Below, piece after piece: positions 17,499-25,395 of a DNA stretch of 64,000 bases; the stretch's first letter is position 1, and each line of letters opens with the position of its first letter. Under the pieces are notes generated by a model. It saw only the letters and a list, made by a program, of their open reading frames with translations, did no database searches and was not told the DNA's origin. Source of the stretch: Methylobacterium aquaticum (lineage in GTDB: Bacteria > Pseudomonadota > Alphaproteobacteria > Rhizobiales > Beijerinckiaceae); the NCBI RefSeq assembly GCF_001043915.1, contig NZ_LABX01000081.1:1-64000 (forward strand). The letters run 5' to 3'. Both the position numbers and the translations under genes were made by a program.

Positions 17499-17575
17499 GG
17501 CCCCGTAGCTCAGCTGGATAGAGCAGCCGCCTTCTAAGCGGCAGGTCGTAGGTTCGAGCCCTACCGGGGTCGCCA
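17499..17575 (+). tRNA. tRNA-Arg, anticodon TCT
   Basis: The 77-base gene folds as a complete cloverleaf. The acceptor stem GGCCCCG/CGGGGTC contains one G-U pair. The D arm is GCTCAGCTGGATAGAGC. The anticodon loop CTTCTAA gives TCT and reads AGA. The T arm is GTAGG-TTCGAGC-CCTAC, the discriminator is G and CCA is encoded. It decodes a rare codon in this GC-rich genome; such tRNA genes are favoured integration targets, and an integrase gene lies upstream on the opposite strand. Confidence 0.95.
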
Positions 17576-17833
17576 CCAATCTCAATGAGTGAGCGGGGCG
17601 CGGCGCGCGGCTGACCCCTCATGACGACCTGCGCCACGCTCGGCATCCCCGATCACAGGCCGCCCCTCCCACCTTCTCGCCGACTTGGTCAGGCAGACAG
17701 CGCCCGCCTGACTGCCCGCGCCATTGCCCCGGTTGCTCGGGCGCTGCTTGAGGTTTTTGATCTTGCGCAGTGTCGGCGACGGACCGGTATCCACCTCGCC
17801 GGAACATGCTCGAGGTCTGGCGCTGCCGCTCCG

Positions 17834-18685
17834 TTAAGCCTTGTCCCACCAGCCCGTCTCGGCGTGGAGCCCGTGCTGGCCGCGATACGGCGCGACGCCA
17901 GGGCTGTGCCAGCCTTCCGTCAGCTCCGGCGCCAGCCGGTAGACCTCGACGGCGAGCGGCCGGCAGACATCGATCGGGTCGCGGGCGTCCGGCCCCCAGA
18001 GCGGCACCGAGAGGTCGCCGCCCGGGCAGGTCGAAAGGGCGCAGAGCAGATCGATTTCGGCGAAGAATTCCAGGTAGTCGCCGGCTTTCGCCGGGCAGTC
18101 GCGCATGAAGTACAGGTCGTCGTGGTTGAGGCCGGTGACCTGGAACACGTTGAGCACGTCGTGAACATCGAACTCGGTCAGGCCGAACGGCATCACCGCG
18201 CGGACCAGGTTCGAGTGGCAGTGGAAGTGGAAATCCTGCCCGGTCAGCAGCTTGTTGACGTAAGGGTCACAGCGGGTGCCGAGCAGGTCATGGACCCGGC
18301 CGCCATACTCGTCGGTGCCGTAATGGCCAAGCGTGTCGGCCGTGATGGTGACGAGCGGGCGCAGGAACGGCAGGGTCGACCACAGCCGATCGAAGGTCGT
18401 GACATGGGCGCCCTGGAGCTGGCGGGTGCGCGCCGCCCAGAGCCGCTCGCGCGGGTCGTGCCGGTTCCAGATGTTGAGGTCGCCAACCTGCGGCCCCTCC
18501 GGCGCCACGACGCGAAAAACGTGGCCCGCCGGCACGCTCCAGGCCCGCCCGAAGCGGATCGGGAGGGTGAACGCATCCACGAGGGTGCGCCCGCCGGTCT
18601 CGGCTGCTATCCGCTCGTAGAATGGCCGGTCGACCGACAGGGCCGAGCCCTCGCTGACCTGATAGGCGGCCGGGAAGTCCTTCAT
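17834..18685 (-). CDS. DUF1989 / urea-carboxylase-associated family protein
   Basis: The 283-residue cytosolic protein starts at ATG 18685 with AGGAG 9 bases upstream. The family signature is visible: a cupin-like stretch GRAWSVPAGHVFRVVAPEGPQVGDLNIWN, the metal-site-like FHFHCHSNL and FDVHDVLNVFQVTGL, and the Cys-containing CPAKAGDYLEFFAEIDLLCALSTCPGGDLS. DUF1989 proteins are often found with urea carboxylase/allophanate hydrolase, but no such genes are here. The neighbour upstream on the same strand is the indolepyruvate oxidoreductase, separated by a palindromic repeat, so they may not share a transcript. The biochemical role is not established from this sequence. Confidence 0.85.
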   Translation of the reverse strand: MKDFPAAYQVSEGSALSVDRPFYERIAAETGGRTLVDAFTLPIRFGRAWSVPAGHVFRVVAPEGPQVGDLNIWNRHDPRERLWAARTRQLQGAHVTTFDRLWSTLPFLRPLVTITADTLGHYGTDEYGGRVHDLLGTRCDPYVNKLLTGQDFHFHCHSNLVRAVMPFGLTEFDVHDVLNVFQVTGLNHDDLYFMRDCPAKAGDYLEFFAEIDLLCALSTCPGGDLSVPLWGPDARDPIDVCRPLAVEVYRLAPELTEGWHSPGVAPYRGQHGLHAETGWWDKA

Positions 18686-18769
18686 GCCGGGGGCTCCTGG
18701 TGAGGTGGCGGCGCCAGGAGTGGCAGAAGCGGAGGAGAGGGGCAAACCCAACCGAGACGGGCGCGGGCC

Positions 18770-18799
18770 CCTCCTCTCCCCGCGGGCGGGGAGAGGAGG
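18770..18799. repeat. GC-rich palindrome, copy 1
   Basis: Arms CCTCCTCTCCCCGC and GCGGGGAGAGGAGG face each other around a 2-base centre. A 24-bp core (18773-18796) is identical to the core at 23695-23718. It lies just after the stop of the oxidoreductase gene and probably ends its transcript or stabilises its 3' end. Confidence 0.85.
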
Positions 18800-18807
18800 A
18801 TGGAGCC

Positions 18808-21800
18808 TCACTCCGCCGCCGTCGCGAGCGGGGCGTCCTGGCTGCGGAACCGCGCCAGCAAGACCGCCTCTTCGGCCCTCGCCGCCGCCAGGTTCGTCGC
18901 CTTCACCGGCCCGTAGCCGCGGATGCGCTGGGGCAGGCCGGCGAGGCCCACCGCCGCGGCGTGGTTGGCGGGCGTCAGGTCGCGGGCGATCTCGGCCAGG
19001 AGCGCCTCGAAGTCCTTGATCAGCCGCCGTTCCTCGCGCCGCTCCTGCGTGTAGCCGAACGGGTCGAAGGCGGTGCCGCGCAAGGCTTTCATCCGGGCCA
19101 GCACCCCGAACGCCGTCATCATCCACGGCCCGAAGGTCATCTTGCGCGGCCGGCCGGTGGCGGGGTCGCGGCGGGCCAGCAGCGGCGGCGCGAGGTGGAA
19201 CTCGTAGCGAAGGGTCTCGCCCTCGAAGGTGCGCTGAACTTGCGCCTGGAAGCTGCCGTCGGTGTAGAGCCGGGCGACTTCGTACTCGTCCTTGTAGGCC
19301 ATCAGCCGGAACAGCGAGTGGGCGGCGGCATCCGTCAGCGCCGATTGGCCGGGCACGACCGCCGCTTCGCGGGCCCGGAGGGCCGAAACGGCCCTCGCGT
19401 AAAGCTCGGCGTAAGCGGCATCCTGGTAGGCGGTGAGGAAGGCGACGCGCTGGGCGATCACTCCGTCGAGGTCCGGCGCCAGTTCCGCGCCCGGGGCCTC
19501 GATCGCCCGCATCGTCTCGGGCGCCGCGGCGGCCCGGCGCCCCCAGGCGAAGGCCGCGCGGTTCATCGCCACCGCCTCACGGTTCAGCTCGATCGCCGTC
19601 AGGAGCGCGTCCCGCGACAGCGGCACCCACCCGCGCTGCCAAGCATAGCCGAGCATGACCATGTTGGCGGCCAGCGCAGTGCCGAGCACCGAAACGGCGA
19701 GGCTGGTCGCATCGGTGAAATCCGCATGCTCGGCGCCGGCGGCCTCGCGGATCGCCCGCTTGATCCGCTCGGCCGGCAGAGAGAAGTCGGGCCGGCGGGT
19801 GAACTCGCCCGGCATCACCTCGGCGGTGTTGACGACGAGGTGGGTGCGGCCCTTCGTGATCGCCGACAGCACCTTGCGATGGCCGCTGACCACGAGATCG
19901 CAACCAAGCACGAGATCGGCGGCGCCGGCCCCGACCCGGATCGCGTGGATGTCCTCCTGGCGGTTCGCGAGGCGGACATGGCTGAACACCGCCCCACCCT
20001 TCTGGGCGAGGCCGGCCATGTCGATCATGCCGAGGCCCTTGCCCTCGAGATGCGCCGCCATGCCGAGGATCGCCCCGATCGTCACCACGCCGGTCCCGCC
20101 GACGCCGGTGACGATCAGGTTGTAGGTGCCGGCGATCGCCGGAATCGCGGGCTCCGGGAGCCCCGCATCCGGCGCCTCGTTGCTCACCGCCGCCGGCACA
20201 CCGGCCGGTTTGCTCCGCGGCTTGGCGCCATGCACCGTCACGAAGGACGGGCAGAACCCCTTCACGCAGGAAAAGTCCTTGTTGCAGCCCGACTGGTCGA
20301 TGCGGCGCTTGCGGCCGAACGCGGTCTCGACCGGCTGCACCGCGACGCAGTTCGACTGCACCGAGCAATCGCCGCAGCCCTCGCAGACCAGTTCGTTGAT
20401 GATGACCCTCTTGTCCGGGTCGGGATAGGCGTTGCGCTTGCGCCGGCGGCGCTTCTCGGAGGCGCAGGTCTGGTCGTAGATCATCACCGAGACGCCCGGC
20501 ACGGCGGCCAGCTCGCGCTGGACCGCGTCCAGCTCGTCGCGGTGGTGGATCGTCAGCCCGTGCGGCCAGGCGATTGTGGAGGCGTACTTGTCCGGCTCGT
20601 CGGTGACCAGCGCGATGCGCTCGACGCCCTCGGCCCGCACCTGCGCGGCGATGCGGTCGACGGTGAGCCCGCCCTCGTGCGGCTGGCCGCCGGTCATCGC
20701 CACCGCGTCGTTGAACAGGATCTTGTAGGTGAGGGTGGTGCCGGTATCGACGGCCCAGCGCAGCGCCAGCGACCCCGAATGGTTGTAGGTGCCGTCGCCG
20801 AGATTCTGGAAAACGTGGCCGCGCTTGGAGAAGCTGTTCTCGCCGATCCAGTTCGCGCCCTCGCCGCCCATCTGGGTGAAGCCGTCGGTGCTGCGATCCA
20901 TCCACTGCGCCATGTAGTGGCAGCCGATGCCCGCATAGGCCCGCATGCCCTCCGGCACCTTGGTCGAGGAATTGTGCGGGCAGCCGGCGCAGAAATGCGG
21001 GATCCGGGCCGCGATATCGGCGGTGGCCGCCAGCCGCTCCTGCGCGCCTTTGAGCCGGGCGACGCGGCCCGCGAGGTCGTCGTTGCGATGGTAGCGCAGC
21101 AGGCGCTCGCCCAACGCCACCGCGATGTCGTTGGGATCGAGCGCGCCCTTGACCGGAAAGAGCCAGTTTCCCGCTTCATCCCGCTTGCCGATGCAGACCG
21201 GCTGATGGGCCGACCCGTACAGCTCCTCGCGCAGCTGCACCTCGATCAGCGATCGCTTCTCCTCCACCACCATCACGAGGTCGAGGCCGTCGGCGAAATC
21301 CGCGAGTTCGCGCCGCGACAGCGGCCACGGGCAGGCGACCTTGTAGAGGCGCAACCCCATGTCGTTGGCCTTGACCTCGTCGAGGCCGAGGTCGTCCATC
21401 GCCTGGCGCACGTCGAGATAGGATTTTCCGACCGTGATGATGCCGATCTTCGGCTGGCGCCCGCCCGAGAGCACGATGCGGTTGAGGCCGTTGGCCCGCA
21501 CGAAGGCCAGCATCGCGTCGCGCTTGAAGTCCTGGAGGCGGGCCTCCTGCTCCAGGATGCCGTCCGGCGTGCGGATGTTGAGCCCGCCCGGCGGCATCAG
21601 GAAGTCGTCGGGCAAAACAATCTTCACCCGGTCGAGGCGCGCATCGACGCTCGCGGTCGATTCGATGTTCTCCTTCACGCACTTGAAGGCAACCCAGGTG
21701 CCGCAATAGCGGCTCATCGCATAGCCGTAGAGGCCGTAATCGAGGATCTCCTGCACGCCGGCCGGGTTCAGGATCGGGCTCATCACGTCGACGAAGTGGA

Positions 21801-22302
21801 ACTCCGACTGGTGCGCGACGGTGGAGGATTCCGCCGTGTGGTCGTCACCCATCAGCGCCAGCACGCCGCCATGGCGCGAGGTGCCGGCCATGTTGGCGTG
21901 GCGGAACACGTCGCCCGAGCGGTCGACGCCCGGGCCCTTGCCGTACCAGAGGCCGAACACGCCGTCGTAGCGGCCCTCGCCCCGCATCTCGGCCTGCTGC
22001 GATCCCCACAGGGCGGTGGCGGCCAGTTCCTCGTTGAGGCCGGGCTTGAAGACGATGCCGGCCCGGTCGAGCACCGTCTTGGCCCGCACCAGGTTCTGGT
22101 CGAGCCCGCCAATCGGCGAGCCGCGGTAACCCGACACGAAGCCCGCGGTGTTGAGCCCCGCCGCCCGGTCGCGGGCCTGCTGCATCAGCAGCATCCGGAT
22201 CACCGCCTGGGTGCCGGTGACGAAGACCTGATCGCGGGAGAGATCGTATTTGTCGTCGAGGCTGACCGGCCGAAGGGACGGGGTGGTCGCGGGCGTACCC
22301 AT
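18808..22302 (-). CDS. Fused indolepyruvate:ferredoxin oxidoreductase (IorA-IorB type)
   Basis: The 1164-residue enzyme would oxidatively decarboxylate aryl- or branched-chain 2-oxoacids to acyl-CoA, with TPP and Fe-S clusters. The order is a pyruvate-ferredoxin-oxidoreductase alpha-like N-terminus (GTQAVIRMLLMQQARD, SGYRGSPIGGLDQ), then a TPP domain with HFCAGCPHNSST and GDGTYNHSG (about 502). Next is a Cys-rich cluster region (CEGCGDCSVQSNC and CNKDFSCVKGFCPSF, about 635-690), then a gamma-like domain (VTGVGGTGVVTIGAILGMAAH). A C-terminal DUF6537-like part ends the protein. ATG 22302 has GGAGAGGAA upstream. The single-chain form is known from aerobic proteobacteria. No aminotransferase or dedicated ferredoxin lies beside it. 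Confidence 0.93.
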   Translation of the reverse strand: MGTPATTPSLRPVSLDDKYDLSRDQVFVTGTQAVIRMLLMQQARDRAAGLNTAGFVSGYRGSPIGGLDQNLVRAKTVLDRAGIVFKPGLNEELAATALWGSQQAEMRGEGRYDGVFGLWYGKGPGVDRSGDVFRHANMAGTSRHGGVLALMGDDHTAESSTVAHQSEFHFVDVMSPILNPAGVQEILDYGLYGYAMSRYCGTWVAFKCVKENIESTASVDARLDRVKIVLPDDFLMPPGGLNIRTPDGILEQEARLQDFKRDAMLAFVRANGLNRIVLSGGRQPKIGIITVGKSYLDVRQAMDDLGLDEVKANDMGLRLYKVACPWPLSRRELADFADGLDLVMVVEEKRSLIEVQLREELYGSAHQPVCIGKRDEAGNWLFPVKGALDPNDIAVALGERLLRYHRNDDLAGRVARLKGAQERLAATADIAARIPHFCAGCPHNSSTKVPEGMRAYAGIGCHYMAQWMDRSTDGFTQMGGEGANWIGENSFSKRGHVFQNLGDGTYNHSGSLALRWAVDTGTTLTYKILFNDAVAMTGGQPHEGGLTVDRIAAQVRAEGVERIALVTDEPDKYASTIAWPHGLTIHHRDELDAVQRELAAVPGVSVMIYDQTCASEKRRRRKRNAYPDPDKRVIINELVCEGCGDCSVQSNCVAVQPVETAFGRKRRIDQSGCNKDFSCVKGFCPSFVTVHGAKPRSKPAGVPAAVSNEAPDAGLPEPAIPAIAGTYNLIVTGVGGTGVVTIGAILGMAAHLEGKGLGMIDMAGLAQKGGAVFSHVRLANRQEDIHAIRVGAGAADLVLGCDLVVSGHRKVLSAITKGRTHLVVNTAEVMPGEFTRRPDFSLPAERIKRAIREAAGAEHADFTDATSLAVSVLGTALAANMVMLGYAWQRGWVPLSRDALLTAIELNREAVAMNRAAFAWGRRAAAAPETMRAIEAPGAELAPDLDGVIAQRVAFLTAYQDAAYAELYARAVSALRAREAAVVPGQSALTDAAAHSLFRLMAYKDEYEVARLYTDGSFQAQVQRTFEGETLRYEFHLAPPLLARRDPATGRPRKMTFGPWMMTAFGVLARMKALRGTAFDPFGYTQERREERRLIKDFEALLAEIARDLTPANHAAAVGLAGLPQRIRGYGPVKATNLAAARAEEAVLLARFRSQDAPLATAAE

Positions 22303-22422
22303 CGCGTGTTCCTCTCCTCCTCGCGCGGTGCGGGCCGGTTCGACCGACCTCTCGGGACCACGCCGATTACGTCAGGAAGGCTGACATTTGCCGGGCTGAG
22401 CGTCAACGCGGCTTGAACACCG

Positions 22423-22467
22423 CATCTTGCAGGCATTCATCTTGCAAGCATTCATCTTGGAGGCATT
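22423..22467 (+). repeat. Three 15-bp tandem repeats upstream of the cysteine synthase gene
   Basis: Units CATCTTGCAGGCATT, CATCTTGCAAGCATT and CATCTTGGAGGCATT follow each other without gaps, about 90 bases before the cysK-like start. They would read as repeated QAFIL in a TTG-initiated frame continuous with the gene, but no ribosome-binding site supports that extension. Confidence 0.9.
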
Positions 22468-22558
22468 CCAGGCCGGCGAGCCTTGCCGGTCTTCCGCTTT
22501 CGCGGCATCACCGCCACCCCCGCGGGCATCAGGCCCGCCAGCCCCGGATGACCCCGCG

Positions 22559-23599
22559 ATGATCCGCTCCGACATCCTCGCCGCGATCGGCGGCACGCCC
22601 TTGATCCGCCTCAAGCGCGCCTCGGAGGAGACCGGCTGCACCATCCTGGGCAAGGCCGAGTTCATGAATCCCGGCCAGTCGGTGAAGGACCGCGCCGCCC
22701 TCTCCATGGTCGAGGCGGCCGAGCGCGCCGGGACATTGCGGCCGGGCGGCACGATCGTGGAGGGCACGGCGGGCAATACCGGCATCGGCCTCGCGCTCGT
22801 CGGCGCGGCCCGCGGCTACCGCACGGTGATCGTGATTCCCGACACCCAGTCGGCCGAGAAGAAGCAGGCGCTGCGGCTCGCCGGGGCCGACCTCGTCGAG
22901 GTGCCGGCGGTGCCGTTTTCCAACCCCAACAACTACGTGAAGGTGGCGGGCCGCCTCGCGGCGCGCCTTGCCGCGACCGAGCCCGGCGGCGCCTTCTTCG
23001 CCGACCAGTTCGACAACCTCGCCAACCGCGAGGCCCATATCGCCACGACCGGCCCGGAGATCTGGGACGCGACGGGCGGCAAGATCGACGGCTTCATCTG
23101 CGCTGCCGGCACCGGCGGCACGCTCGCCGGCACCGCGGCGGCGCTCCGCGCCCGCAACCCCGGGGTGACGATCGGGCTCGCCGATCCGGACGGCTCGGCG
23201 CTGCATCCCTATTATGCCACCGGCGACCTCAAGGCGTCCGGCACCTCGATCACCGAGGGCATCGGCCAGGGCCGCATCACCGGCAACCTCGAGGATTTTC
23301 GGCCCGACATCTCCTTCGGCATCCCCGATACGGAAGCGCTGCCGCTGGTCTTCGGCCTGCTGGAGGAGGAGGGCCTGTGCCTCGGCGGCTCGTCGGGCAT
23401 CAACGTGGCGGGAGCCATCCGGCTCGCCCGCCATCTCGGCCCGGGCCACACCATCGTGACGATCCTGTGCGATTACGGCACCCGCTATGCCTCGAAGCTG
23501 TTCGATCCCGGCTTCCTGCGTGCCCGCGGCCTGCCGGTGCCGCATTGGCTGGCGAACCCGCGGGTCATCGATCCGGGGCTGGTGGCGACGGGAGCGTGA
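22559..23599 (+). CDS. cysK: Cysteine synthase A (O-acetylserine sulfhydrylase), PLP-dependent
   Basis: The 346-residue fold-type II PLP enzyme joins O-acetylserine and sulfide to make cysteine in the cytosol. The PLP lysine is Lys43 in NPGQSVKDRA. The substrate loop EGTAGNTGIG and the phosphate-binding GTGGT stretch are present. The C-terminal part is longer than in E. coli CysK, a form common in Rhizobiales. A specialised role (another beta-substituted amino acid) is possible. ATG 22559 was chosen at the family start (IRSDILAAIGGTPLIRL); a TTG frame extends upstream through the 15-bp repeats. It is divergent from the oxidoreductase and convergent with the DUF1127 gene, so it is monocistronic. 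Confidence 0.88.
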   Translation: MIRSDILAAIGGTPLIRLKRASEETGCTILGKAEFMNPGQSVKDRAALSMVEAAERAGTLRPGGTIVEGTAGNTGIGLALVGAARGYRTVIVIPDTQSAEKKQALRLAGADLVEVPAVPFSNPNNYVKVAGRLAARLAATEPGGAFFADQFDNLANREAHIATTGPEIWDATGGKIDGFICAAGTGGTLAGTAAALRARNPGVTIGLADPDGSALHPYYATGDLKASGTSITEGIGQGRITGNLEDFRPDISFGIPDTEALPLVFGLLEEEGLCLGGSSGINVAGAIRLARHLGPGHTIVTILCDYGTRYASKLFDPGFLRARGLPVPHWLANPRVIDPGLVATGA

Positions 23600-23690
23600 G
23601 GGGAATCGGCTGAGAGGCGTTGCTCGGGCCATCGTGCGAGCGTCAACCGAGAGGAGCGGGACTGCGGGGCGCGCAAGACGAAGCGCGGGC

Positions 23691-23722
23691 TTCCCCTCTC
23701 CCCGCGGGCGGGGAGAGGGGAA
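23691..23722. terminator. GC-rich palindrome, copy 2, between convergent genes
   Basis: Two 15-base arms (23691-23705 and 23708-23722) are perfectly complementary; AAAA follows on the plus strand and TT-rich sequence precedes on the other. It sits between the facing stops of the cysteine synthase and DUF1127 genes, so a bidirectional terminator role is likely. Its 24-bp core is identical to that of copy 1 at 18773-18796. Confidence 0.7.
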
Positions 23723-23804
23723 AACCCACGCCTTTTCTCCACCGGACGGTTGATGGTGGATGCCAGATGCCCGCGCCGCGACAGTACCTGACGCAGGCCC
23801 GGCC

Positions 23805-24035
23805 TCACTCGACCCAGAACGGCTTTCCCGCCTCGCGCACCGCATCGGCCCGCGACAGGCCGACATCCTTGAGCAGCCCGTCGGAGCAGGCCAGCAGGGA
23901 GCGGCGCTCGCGGCGGCGGTCGGCCCACAATTCGAGCTGCTGGATGACCGACACGGCGGAGCGGCGGCGGGGCGGGCTGACACGGATGGCGGGAACGAGG
24001 CGCAGGTTTCCTCGGCCAGCGACGAGGGTCGTCAT
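23805..24035 (-). CDS. DUF1127 (YjiS-like) small protein
   Basis: The 76-residue protein ends in the DUF1127 motif: a helix QLELWADRRRERRSLLACSDGLLKDVGLSRADAVREAGKPFW. ATG 24035 is preceded by GGAGAG. DUF1127 proteins are short, basic and widespread in alphaproteobacteria. Some are reported to bind RNA or affect phosphate and small-RNA metabolism, but the role of this copy is unknown. It is divergent from the GcvA-like regulator with 129 bases between the starts, where shared control is possible. Confidence 0.85.
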   Translation of the reverse strand: MTTLVAGRGNLRLVPAIRVSPPRRRSAVSVIQQLELWADRRRERRSLLACSDGLLKDVGLSRADAVREAGKPFWVE

Positions 24036-24164
24036 GGCTCTCTCCAGATCGGGCGGACGGTGTATTCGGTGAGGAGAGATTGCCTTTCGGAGGCCGACCG
24101 ATCAAACCAGATCGACTCGTCCTTCCCCTCAGGAAATCTGGGTCACGCCCATGCGGAGCCCGCC

Positions 24165-25091
24165 ATGGCCCTCGATCGGAACCCCCGCCGCCGCCTGCCG
24201 CCGCTCAACGCCGTGCGGGCCTTCGAGGCCGCCTCGCGCCACGCCACCTTCCACGAGGCCGGAGACGAGCTTGGGGTCAGCGCGGGAGCGGTGGCACAGC
24301 AGGTGAAGATCCTCGAAGGCTGGTTCGGCACGCCCCTGTTCCGCCGCCTGCCGAGCCGGGGCGTCGCCCTCACGCCGGCGGGGCAGCGCTTCGCGGCTGC
24401 GGCCGGCGAGGTCCTGGACCAGCTCGCCGAGGCGACCGCCCGGCTGCGCCGCCAGGGCCAGGACCACGTGCTGACGGTCAGCACCACCCATTCCTTCGCC
24501 AGCCTGTGGCTGATCCCGCGGATGGGCAGCTTCCGGGCGCAGAATCCCGACCTCGACGTGCGGGTGGTCGCCAACAACCGCCTGGTGGACTTCTCCCGCG
24601 ACGACGCGGACCTGGCGATCCGGCACGGGCGCGGGCGCTATCCGGGCCTGCGCTCGGACCTGCTGATGCACGACGTCGTCTTCCCGGTGTGCAGCCCTCA
24701 CCTGCGCGACGGCGAGCCGCCCCTGCGGTCACCCGAGGACCTCGCCCGCCACACGCTCCTCCACGACGACGACCCGATCGACATCGAGGCGGTGGACTGG
24801 CCGCAATGGCTCGCGGCGGCGGGGGTCACCGGGGTCGATGCCTCGCGCGGGCCCCGCTTCACCCACACCTTCATGGTGCTGCAATGTGCCACCGGCGGCG
24901 GCGGGGTCGGCCTCGCCACGCGGGTGCTGGGGGGCGACCTCGTCTCGGGCACCGGACTGGTGCGTCCCTTCCCCGACGAGGTGGCGAGCCCCTACAGCTT
25001 CTTCCTCGTCACCCCGACCGAGACCGACGCCCCGAAGGTGGCGCGCTTCCGGGACTGGATCACCGCGCAGGCGGCGGCGTCGGCCCGTTGA
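24165..25091 (+). CDS. LysR-family transcriptional regulator, GcvA-like
   Basis: The 308-residue regulator has an N-terminal winged HTH (PPLNAVRAFEAASRHATFHEAGDELGVSAGAVAQQVKILE), the GcvA-type variant with AVAQQVK. A PBP2-like effector domain (about 100-300) includes STTHSFASLWLIPRMGSFRAQNPDLDVRV and DDADLAIRHGRGRYPGL. GcvA-like proteins control glycine cleavage or beta-lactamase genes, but none is nearby. The divergent DUF1127 gene is the nearest possible target besides itself. The start ATG 24165 matches the family. Confidence 0.9.
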   Translation: MALDRNPRRRLPPLNAVRAFEAASRHATFHEAGDELGVSAGAVAQQVKILEGWFGTPLFRRLPSRGVALTPAGQRFAAAAGEVLDQLAEATARLRRQGQDHVLTVSTTHSFASLWLIPRMGSFRAQNPDLDVRVVANNRLVDFSRDDADLAIRHGRGRYPGLRSDLLMHDVVFPVCSPHLRDGEPPLRSPEDLARHTLLHDDDPIDIEAVDWPQWLAAAGVTGVDASRGPRFTHTFMVLQCATGGGGVGLATRVLGGDLVSGTGLVRPFPDEVASPYSFFLVTPTETDAPKVARFRDWITAQAAASAR

Positions 25092-25395
25092 GCGACCGCC
25101 CGGCTGCGTCGCCATCCCCGCACCATGTGACGCCGCGCCCCTCGCCGAGCAGGATGCACGCACCGGGATCGGACGAACGACGCCACGGCAGCATTCCAAG
25201 GAGGGCGGCGGCGAGGCGCGAGAACCAGGACGGCATGACGGATGGCGGACTCCGCGAGGGCCGGGCGCTGTCGGCACACGCTCCGGTGGGGGTGGCACTG
25301 TGCCAGAGCGCGATCGCGGCTTCCATGACCGTGCGTTCCAATGTCTTGCCCCTGCATCCACAGGGTGCCGGGACCGCCGCGGTCACGGCGCGTTC
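25092..25395. other. Intergenic region between convergent LysR genes
   Basis: No supported gene is seen in these 304 bases. A minus-strand open frame (25060-25386, 108 codons) has no recognisable domain, no Shine-Dalgarno and overlaps the 3' end of the upstream LysR gene, so it is not annotated. Confidence 0.4.

Noticed and set aside
17582-17833. Small genes downstream of tRNA-Arg
   Set aside because: The open frames here have no start signals or homology, and no repeat of the tRNA 3' end was found in the window to mark an attachment site.
17621-22416. Very long plus-strand open frames opposite the oxidoreductase and DUF1989 genes
   Set aside because: They have Arg/Gly/His-rich low-complexity translations typical of antisense shadows in high-GC DNA; the minus strand carries clear domain motifs.
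22423-22467. CRISPR array from the repeated 15-mers
   Set aside because: The units are contiguous with no spacers and too short; there are no cas genes in the window.
25060-25386. 108-codon minus-strand gene between the two LysR genes
   Set aside because: It overlaps the LysR 3' end, and lacks a ribosome-binding site and any recognisable domain.
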